DNA of 18,238 bases from Alphaproteobacteria bacterium (GTDB lineage: Bacteria > Pseudomonadota > Alphaproteobacteria > Acetobacterales > Acetobacteraceae). This document shows positions 13,115-18,238 of this stretch, piece after piece. The number at the start of each line of letters is the position of its first letter. Position 1 is the first letter of the stretch. The notes under the pieces are model-generated. The model searched no databases, was not told the DNA's origin, and worked only from the letters and a program-made list of their open reading frames with translations. The stretch lies in contig JAMFRY010000231.1 of assembly GCA_026225015.1 (NCBI GenBank), positions 1 through 18,238 on the forward strand. The letters are read 5' to 3'. Made by a program: the position numbers and the translations under genes.

Positions 13115-14488
13115 CTACTTGGTCGCTTCCGCTACCAGCCCGGCTTTATACAGGTCCAGCCGTGAATAGACGCCGAAGCTGGAGCCATTGTCCAGAAATC
13201 CGCCGCCGGGGCCTTCGGTTTCGGTGAGGATTTTATCGGCTTTCTGCAATGTCAGTTTGGGAAAGGCGGCGGTGAGAATATAGCCGGCCTCCGGCGCCAA
13301 TCTGCCGACATCTTCGATTTTGCCCGCCGTGGCAGGGTAGACCACCGGCAGGCCATAGGTCTGGGTGGATTCGTAGAAGGCTTCATTGGCGGCCGGGTTG
13401 GAGAAGCGGCTGGAATCCTCGGCAGCGCCGGCGCTGAGCTCCCCGCCACTGGCTTTTTCCAAGGCTTTGCGCAGATCGGCTCTGGCGGCTTTCAGCGTCA
13501 CCCGGAAATTGCTGATCGTTGCGGTTTTCGGCTCTTTTTGGCCGAGATAGGCTGGGTTGTCGGCCAGCAGATGGGCGAGGTCGTAAATCGCGACGGTGCG
13601 GCCACCGATCACGTCCATGGCGTAATGGGCGCCGAGAATGATGCGGCTATTGCCGTATTCCGCGCCGCGCGTGACCATTTGGGTAAAGCGCTCCGGCACC
13701 ATGACGGCAAATAGCAAGGATTCCGTATAGCCATAGGTGGTATGGCCGCTGGGGAAGGACGGACTTTTGATCAGGTTCTGGGCGGGGCCGGTGAGGTAAT
13801 CCTGGTTGTTCGAGGGATCGCCGAAGAAATCCGGATCGGAATATTTCGTGATCTTGGGTTCGGTTTGGAACGGTCGGGAATCGCCCAACGGATCGGCGGA
13901 TTTGGCGCCGGCCGGGTCACCATAGGCTTTGCCGAAAACATCGGTGGTGCCGCCTATGGCTGAAATTATTGCGGCCGCTTCCGGCGAGACGGGTTTGCTG
14001 GCGGTTTTGTTCACCACGGTTTCATCGGCGAAGAAATATTTCGCGGAGTTGGAATCCAGCCCGGTGAGTGCGGAGGTATAGCCAAAGAGCGTGGCGAGGT
14101 TGGAGGATATGTTGGTCGTATCCGGCACCATCTTGCCGGGGCCAGGTTTGCTGACGCTGGTAAGCGATTGATAGGCGATTCCAAGTTTGCTCCCCAGCCC
14201 ATCTGCCAGACCATAGCCGTTACCGCCGGTGATGGTGCCGTCTTTCAGCGCCTGGGCCTGCGCAGCGACGAAACTCTGCAGGCCTGGTTGGCTGGACGTG
14301 CCATTTTGAATGGCGCCGGTAACGCTGAGATTACTGGCAAGGGCCGCCTTGCCTTGGGGCGTATCCAATAGCGCGCTGAATGGCGCCAGAACTTTAAGGG
14401 TGCTGAGGTTGATGGCGCTTTGCGCGCCTGCCACGGCCGGCGGCGCAACGGCGAGGGTAGCGAGCGAAATAAAGTTAAGAAGGCGCAT
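13115..14488 (-). CDS. exported PAP2-superfamily phosphatase with C-terminal extension
   Basis: A 457-residue secreted protein with a signal peptide (MRLLNFISLATLAVAPPAVA-GA). The central domain, about residues 200-310, has the PAP2 motifs SPSFPSGHTTYGYTES and NSRIILGAHYAMDVIGGR, which give the two catalytic histidines and the assisting Asp. The first motif is imperfect: KSADPLGDSRP has eight rather than six residues between Lys and Arg-Pro. Family members remove phosphate from lipids, nucleotides or sugars in the periplasm, and some bind vanadate. About 130 residues follow, with FYESTQTYGLPVVYPATAG, RLAPEAGYILTAAFPKLTL and ETEGPGGGFLDNGSSFGVYS, a block I cannot assign. I have the impression that it recurs in other acid-phosphatase-like proteins. 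GGGGAA precedes the ATG by about six bases. Transcription probably starts from the extended -10 at 14522-14530. Confidence 0.85.
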   Translation of the reverse strand: MRLLNFISLATLAVAPPAVAGAQSAINLSTLKVLAPFSALLDTPQGKAALASNLSVTGAIQNGTSSQPGLQSFVAAQAQALKDGTITGGNGYGLADGLGSKLGIAYQSLTSVSKPGPGKMVPDTTNISSNLATLFGYTSALTGLDSNSAKYFFADETVVNKTASKPVSPEAAAIISAIGGTTDVFGKAYGDPAGAKSADPLGDSRPFQTEPKITKYSDPDFFGDPSNNQDYLTGPAQNLIKSPSFPSGHTTYGYTESLLFAVMVPERFTQMVTRGAEYGNSRIILGAHYAMDVIGGRTVAIYDLAHLLADNPAYLGQKEPKTATISNFRVTLKAARADLRKALEKASGGELSAGAAEDSSRFSNPAANEAFYESTQTYGLPVVYPATAGKIEDVGRLAPEAGYILTAAFPKLTLQKADKILTETEGPGGGFLDNGSSFGVYSRLDLYKAGLVAEATK

Positions 14489-14521
14489 GCTGTTCCCCGT
14501 TTAAGTCCATGATTTGAAGGC

Positions 14522-14530
14522 ATTATAGCA
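14522..14530 (-). promoter_or_regulatory. extended -10 promoter of the PAP2 gene
   Basis: On the minus strand the sequence reads TGC-TATAAT, an exact extended -10 element (TGn then consensus TATAAT). Transcription would begin near 14515, leaving a leader of about 27 bases before the ATG at 14488. No -35 at the usual distance is recognisable, which suits an extended -10 promoter. It lies in the 94-base gap between uup and the phosphatase gene. Confidence 0.6.
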
Positions 14531-14582
14531 TAAGCGTGCCGGGCCGGGCGTGAACAAATCATTGCATTGCGCCGGGATGCGC

Positions 14583-16385
14583 TCAGGACGCCTCGCGCAG
14601 CATTTCCAGCGCGAGCCAGCGCTCCTCGGCGGCGGCAAGCTTTGCATTGGCGGTGGCCAATGCGTTGCTGGCCGCGTTGAATGTCATGATATCCTTATTG
14701 TACAGGCCTGGCTGCGCCAACAAGGCCCCGGTTTTCTTTATCTCCGCCTGCAGGCGCTCGATGTCTCCGCCCAGCGTTTTCAACTCATGCTGTTGCTTGA
14801 AGGAGAGTTTCGTTGCGCCGGCCGTTTGCGGCAATGCCTGGCGGGGCGCCGATTTAGATGATTTTTGCCGCTCCGGCGCCGGCCCCATTGCTGCCCCGTC
14901 GCCCCGCTGCGCCAGCATATCGGAATAGCCGCCGGCATATTCCACCCATTTGCCATTGCCCTCGGCAGCCAAAGTGGAGGTGGCGACGCGGTCGAGAAAA
15001 TCGCGGTCATGGCTGACGAGCAGGATGGTGCCGGGGTAATCGCTGAGCATTTCCTGCAGCAAATCCAGGGTCTCCAGATCGAGATCGTTGGTCGGTTCGT
15101 CTAGAATCAACAGGTTGGAGGGTTTGGCTAATGCAACCGCCAATAGCAGCCGGCCACGCTCTCCGCCAGAAAGGGTGCCGACCGGCGTGCGCGCCTGTTC
15201 CGGCTTGAACAGAAAATCCTTCATATAGCCGATCACATGGCGCTGCTGATCGCCGACATGCACCATGTCGGTTTTGCCGCCGGTGAGGGTATCAGCCAAT
15301 GTCGCGGTGGAATTCAAAGCGGCGCGCTGCTGGTCCAAGGTGATGATGTTTAGATTACTGCCGAGCTTGATGCTGCCGGAATCCGGCTTGAGCTGGCCGG
15401 TGAGCAGTTTCAGCAGCGTGGTCTTGCCGGCGCCGTTGGGCCCGATAATGCCGAGCCGGTCGCCGCGCAGCACCCGCGTGGTGAGGTCTTCGACGATCAT
15501 GCGCCCGCCGAAGGATTTCGATACATGCTTGGTGACCGCCACCAGCTTGCCGGAGATGCCGGAATCGCTGGCGGCCATTTTCGCGGATTCGGCCTGATGG
15601 TTGTGCTCGCGTTTGCGGGCCCGCAGCGTGCCGAGATCGGCGAGGCGCTTCACATTGCGCTTGCGCCGGGCGGTGACGCCGTAGCGCAGCCAGTCCTCCT
15701 CGCGCGCGATCTGCCGGCCGAGCTTGTGGAAATCCCGCTCCTCCTCTTCCAGCACCTGGTCGCGCCAGGCCTCGAAATGCGCGAAACTTTGGTCCAGTCG
15801 GCGGGTCTGGCCGCGATCCAGCCAGACGATGCTGCGTGAGAGTTTTTCCAGAAGGCGGCGGTCATGGCTGATCAGCACGAGGCCCGCCCTCAGTGACCGC
15901 AGTTCCGATTCCAGCCATTCGATGGCCGGCAGATCGAGATGGTTGGTCGGCTCGTCCAGCAGCAGCAGATCGGGCGAGGGGGCGAGCGTGCGCGCCAAAG
16001 CGGCCCGCCTGCCCTCGCCGCCGGAGAGATTTTCCGGCTTTTCGGCGCCGGTCAGTCCGAGTTGCTCCAGCAGATAGCGGGCGCGATACGGATCGTCATT
16101 CGGCCCTAGCCCGGCTTCGACATATTCCATGACGTTGGCAAAGGCCGACAGGTCCGGCTCCTGCGGCAGGTAGCGCATGGTGGTGCCAGGCTGCAGGAAG
16201 CGCGTGCCGCCATCGAAGGCGATTTCCCCGGAGGCGATTTTCAACAAGGTGGACTTGCCGGAGCCGTTGCGCCCGACCAGGCAGATTCGCTCTCCGGCGC
16301 CGACGCCGATCCCGGCGCCATCGAGTAATGGCATCGAGCCGAGGGTTAGGCGGATATCTTGGAGGAGTAATAAAGGAGGGGCCAT
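14583..16385 (-). CDS. uup: ABC-F family ATPase Uup
   Basis: A 600-residue cytoplasmic protein with two ABC domains and no membrane segments. These ATPases act on the ribosome or on branched DNA. Domain 1 has Walker A GRNGSGKST (38-46), signature LSGGEGRRAAL (from 120) and Walker B LLLLDEPTNHLD. The inter-domain linker is about 200-275 (Arg/Glu/Lys-rich, WRDQVLEEEERDFHKLGRQI). Domain 2 has GPNGAGKTT (315-323), LSGGERGRLLL (from 405) and LLILDEPTNDLD. The last 70 residues (LSFKQQHELKTLGGDIERLQAEIKK onward) form the coiled-coil C-terminal domain typical of Uup, which binds DNA in E. coli. The ATG has no good ribosome binding site, but MAPPLLLLQDIRLTLG is the expected family start. It lies downstream of alaS on the same strand, separated by tandem repeats. 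Confidence 0.92.
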   Translation of the reverse strand: MAPPLLLLQDIRLTLGSMPLLDGAGIGVGAGERICLVGRNGSGKSTLLKIASGEIAFDGGTRFLQPGTTMRYLPQEPDLSAFANVMEYVEAGLGPNDDPYRARYLLEQLGLTGAEKPENLSGGEGRRAALARTLAPSPDLLLLDEPTNHLDLPAIEWLESELRSLRAGLVLISHDRRLLEKLSRSIVWLDRGQTRRLDQSFAHFEAWRDQVLEEEERDFHKLGRQIAREEDWLRYGVTARRKRNVKRLADLGTLRARKREHNHQAESAKMAASDSGISGKLVAVTKHVSKSFGGRMIVEDLTTRVLRGDRLGIIGPNGAGKTTLLKLLTGQLKPDSGSIKLGSNLNIITLDQQRAALNSTATLADTLTGGKTDMVHVGDQQRHVIGYMKDFLFKPEQARTPVGTLSGGERGRLLLAVALAKPSNLLILDEPTNDLDLETLDLLQEMLSDYPGTILLVSHDRDFLDRVATSTLAAEGNGKWVEYAGGYSDMLAQRGDGAAMGPAPERQKSSKSAPRQALPQTAGATKLSFKQQHELKTLGGDIERLQAEIKKTGALLAQPGLYNKDIMTFNAASNALATANAKLAAAEERWLALEMLREAS

Positions 16386-16414
16386 GGAGTGCTTGTGGCC
16401 GCTGTTGGGCGGTA

Positions 16415-16521
16415 GCTCAAGGGGCGTGAATGATGGGCTTCGCTGCGCTCAGCCCATCCTACGTTGCTTGCTCAAGGGGCGCAATCGATGGGTAGCGCCA
16501 CGCTCACCCATCCTACGTTGC
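16415..16521. repeat. two tandem copies of a hairpin-forming repeat between alaS and uup
   Basis: GCTCAAGGGGCG occurs at 16415-16426 and 16470-16481, and CCCATCCTACGTTGC at 16453-16467 and 16507-16521, so a unit of about 54-55 bases is present twice. Each unit contains its own hairpin: GATGGGCT/AGCCCATC (16432-16439 with 16451-16458) and GATGGGT/ACCCATC (16487-16493 with 16506-16512, with inner AGCG/CGCT). The middles differ while the stems stay paired, which suggests selection for folding. The second copy runs into alaS and supplies its stop codon (TAG, 16515-16513) and two codons before it. Confidence 0.75.
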
Positions 16522-18238
16522 GGAGAGGGTGTCGCGGACGGCGTTTATGGCGTCCTCCCATCTGGCGCCGTCGGGGCCTCCGGCCTGGGCCATGCCGCGA
16601 TTGCCGCCGCCGCCGCTGCCGCCCACGGCACTCGCCGCAACGCGCACCAGGGCCACGGCATCGAATTTTGGGGTGAGATCGGGCGAGACACCGACGACGA
16701 TGCTGGCTTTTCCCTCATTGACAGCGACAAGCGCCGCCACGCCGCCGCCCAGCTCCTGCAGCACCGCCGTGGCGACGGATTTCAAATCCTTCGGCGTGAC
16801 ATCGCCGATATTGCGGCCGGAGAATCTTATCCCGGCGATTTCTTCCACCGCATGGCCGGCCGATCCCATGGCAAGTTTTTTCTGCAATTCGGATACCTGG
16901 CGTTCCAGCCGCTTTTTATCTTCCTGCAGCGTCAGGATGCGGGCCGGCAATTCGGATACGGGCGCGCGCAATACCGCCGCGGATTCTGCCAGCAACCGCG
17001 ATTCGTCCTCGATGGCGGCAATCGCGGCGGCGCCGGCAAGCGCCTCGATCCGGCGGATGCCGGCCGAGACCGCGCCCTCCGAGGTGATGCGGAACAGCCC
17101 GATATCGCCGGTGCGGCCGACATGGGTGCCGCCGCAAAGCTCGATCGAATAAGCGGATTTCTGCGCCTCCCCGCTATCGCCCATCGCGACCACGCGGACT
17201 TCGTCGCCGTATTTCTCGCCGAACAAAGCCATGGCGCCGAGTTTGACCGCCTCGTCGGGGGTCATCAGTCGGGTGGTTACTTCGGCATTTTCGCGGATGC
17301 GTTCATTCACCTCGCGCTCCACCGCGGCCAGTTCCGCCGGCGTTACCGGACGGGGCTGCGAGATGTCGAAGCGCAGCCGGTCCGGCGCGTTCAAACTGCC
17401 TTTTTGCGAGACATGTGTACCCAGATGCCGGCGCAGCGCCTCATGCAGCAGATGCGTCGCCGAGTGATGGGCCCGGATTCCGCTCCGCCGCTCATGCGCG
17501 ACTTCGGCAACCACGGCTTCGCCCAGGCGCGCTGTGCCGGCTTCCACCCGGCCGAGATGCACATATAAATCGCCCAATTTCTTCTGCGTGTCGGAAATCG
17601 CGATCCGCAATTCTTCTCCGCCGGTGATCGTGCCGCTATCGCCGACCTGGCCGCCGCTTTCGGCGTAGAACGGTGTTTGATTCAGCAGGATCGCCACCTC
17701 CTGGCCAACCAAGGCTTGATCGGTCAGTTGGCCGTCCACGATCAGCGCGGTGATCTCGCCCTCGGCTTTCTCGGTCGCGTAGCCGAGGAATTCGGTGCCC
17801 CCGAGCCTCTCCTTCAGCCCGAACCATACGCCCTCCGTCGCCGCTTCGCCGCTGCCGCTCCAGGCGGCGCGGGCGCGGGCGCGCTGTTCGGCCATCGCCG
17901 CATTGAAGCCGTCGATATCCACTTCCAGGCCCCGTTCGCGCAACGCATCCTGGGTCAGATCGAGCGGGAAGCCGAACGTGTCGTACAGCTTGAACGCCAC
18001 CGCGCCGGGCAAACGTTGCCCTTCCCCGAGTTTCTCCGTCTCGTCGTTCAGGAGAAAAATCCCGCGCTCCAGCATGGCGCGGAAGCGCGTTTCCTCCAGC
18101 TTCAGGGTTTCGACAATAAGACCCTCGGCCTGGTTCAGCTCCGGATAGGCCTGGCCCATCTGCCGGGTGAGTGCGGGCACCAGCCGGTACATCAAGGGCT
18201 CGGTTGCCCCCATCAAATAGGCATGGCGCATGGCGCGG
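16513..18238 (-). CDS. alaS: alanine--tRNA ligase (5' part outside window)
   Basis: This is the C-terminal 575 or so residues of AlaRS, which charges tRNA-Ala in the cytoplasm. The frame runs off the right edge. The ATG at 18231 is internal, because RRAMRHAYLMG is a conserved stretch inside the catalytic half. Numbering from that Met, the end of the aminoacylation domain (KLYDTFGFPLDLTQ, about 81) is followed by the editing domain. Its zinc ligands are His256 and His260 in HHSATHLLHEALRRHLG and Cys366 and His370 in LCGGTHVGRTGDIG. A coiled coil (about 415-465) then leads to the C-terminal DHHA1 domain with VGGSGGGGNRGMAQAGG. All expected parts of the visible region are intact. The last codons lie in a repeat copy. 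Confidence 0.97.
   Translation of the reverse strand, partial: RAMRHAYLMGATEPLMYRLVPALTRQMGQAYPELNQAEGLIVETLKLEETRFRAMLERGIFLLNDETEKLGEGQRLPGAVAFKLYDTFGFPLDLTQDALRERGLEVDIDGFNAAMAEQRARARAAWSGSGEAATEGVWFGLKERLGGTEFLGYATEKAEGEITALIVDGQLTDQALVGQEVAILLNQTPFYAESGGQVGDSGTITGGEELRIAISDTQKKLGDLYVHLGRVEAGTARLGEAVVAEVAHERRSGIRAHHSATHLLHEALRRHLGTHVSQKGSLNAPDRLRFDISQPRPVTPAELAAVEREVNERIRENAEVTTRLMTPDEAVKLGAMALFGEKYGDEVRVVAMGDSGEAQKSAYSIELCGGTHVGRTGDIGLFRITSEGAVSAGIRRIEALAGAAAIAAIEDESRLLAESAAVLRAPVSELPARILTLQEDKKRLERQVSELQKKLAMGSAGHAVEEIAGIRFSGRNIGDVTPKDLKSVATAVLQELGGGVAALVAVNEGKASIVVGVSPDLTPKFDAVALVRVAASAVGGSGGGGNRGMAQAGGPDGARWEDAINAVRDTLSAT

Noticed and set aside
16415..16521. A CRISPR array
   Set aside because: There are only two units, each a self-complementary hairpin, with no spacers of uniform length and no cas genes.
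16177..17568. A plus-strand 463-codon frame
   Set aside because: It crosses the uup start and the repeats and runs antisense to alaS. It shows no domain and only shadow composition.

Overview
The window reads as GC-rich chromosomal DNA of an alphaproteobacterium. The best guess is Rhodospirillales/Acetobacteraceae (an Acidocella- or Acidiphilium-like acidophile). The guess rests on the mutY / DUF721 / DsbA-like / smc gene order, the compact alphaproteobacterial SMC hinge, and the general look of the Uup, AlaS and BioA proteins. It comes from reading the proteins, not from a database search. Most of the window is housekeeping sequence, with a few accessory insertions.

Layout. (1) 1-1268 is accessory-looking. 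It holds the 3' part of a VapC-type PIN toxin, a gene-free stretch ending in a 106-bp compound palindrome, a two-helix membrane protein (DUF1003-like) and a second, 113-bp compound palindrome. (2) 1269-4297 is biotin synthesis: bioB-bioA on the minus strand, divergent from bioD on the plus strand. No bioF or bioC is present here. (3) 4300-5706 is methionine sulfoxide repair: a minus-strand pair, msrA (exported, single catalytic Cys) followed by a 54-residue lipoprotein gene, divergent from cytoplasmic msrB. (4) 5703-7737 holds mutY and an M19 dipeptidase, which overlap and are probably translationally coupled. (5) 7707-12404, on the plus strand, runs DUF721 (DciA-like), a DsbA-family thiol oxidoreductase and smc. 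smc starts with TTG, and its ribosome binding site overlaps the dsbA stop codon. (6) 12433-13102 is a HigBA-type toxin-antitoxin pair behind a perfect 16-bp palindrome. (7) 13115-14488 is an exported PAP2-superfamily phosphatase with its own extended -10 promoter. (8) 14583-18238 holds uup (ABC-F ATPase) and the 3' two thirds of alaS, separated by two tandem hairpin repeats that run into the alaS stop codon.

How the genes work together. BioA, BioD and BioB carry out the last three steps of biotin synthesis. MsrA and MsrB repair the S- and R-sulfoxides of methionine, apparently in different compartments. MutY, SMC, DUF721, Uup and AlaS serve genome maintenance, chromosome segregation and translation. 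The two toxin-antitoxin systems and the GTAGG-type and CTAGAGC-type palindromes mark the points where the core gene order has been interrupted.

I found no CRISPR array, insertion sequence transposase, prophage gene, tRNA or rRNA. No obviously new multi-gene system is visible. The most useful new items are the small lipoprotein gene behind msrA, the Msr pair without recognisable resolving cysteines, the palindrome-bracketed DUF1003-like gene, and the C-terminal extension of the PAP2 protein.
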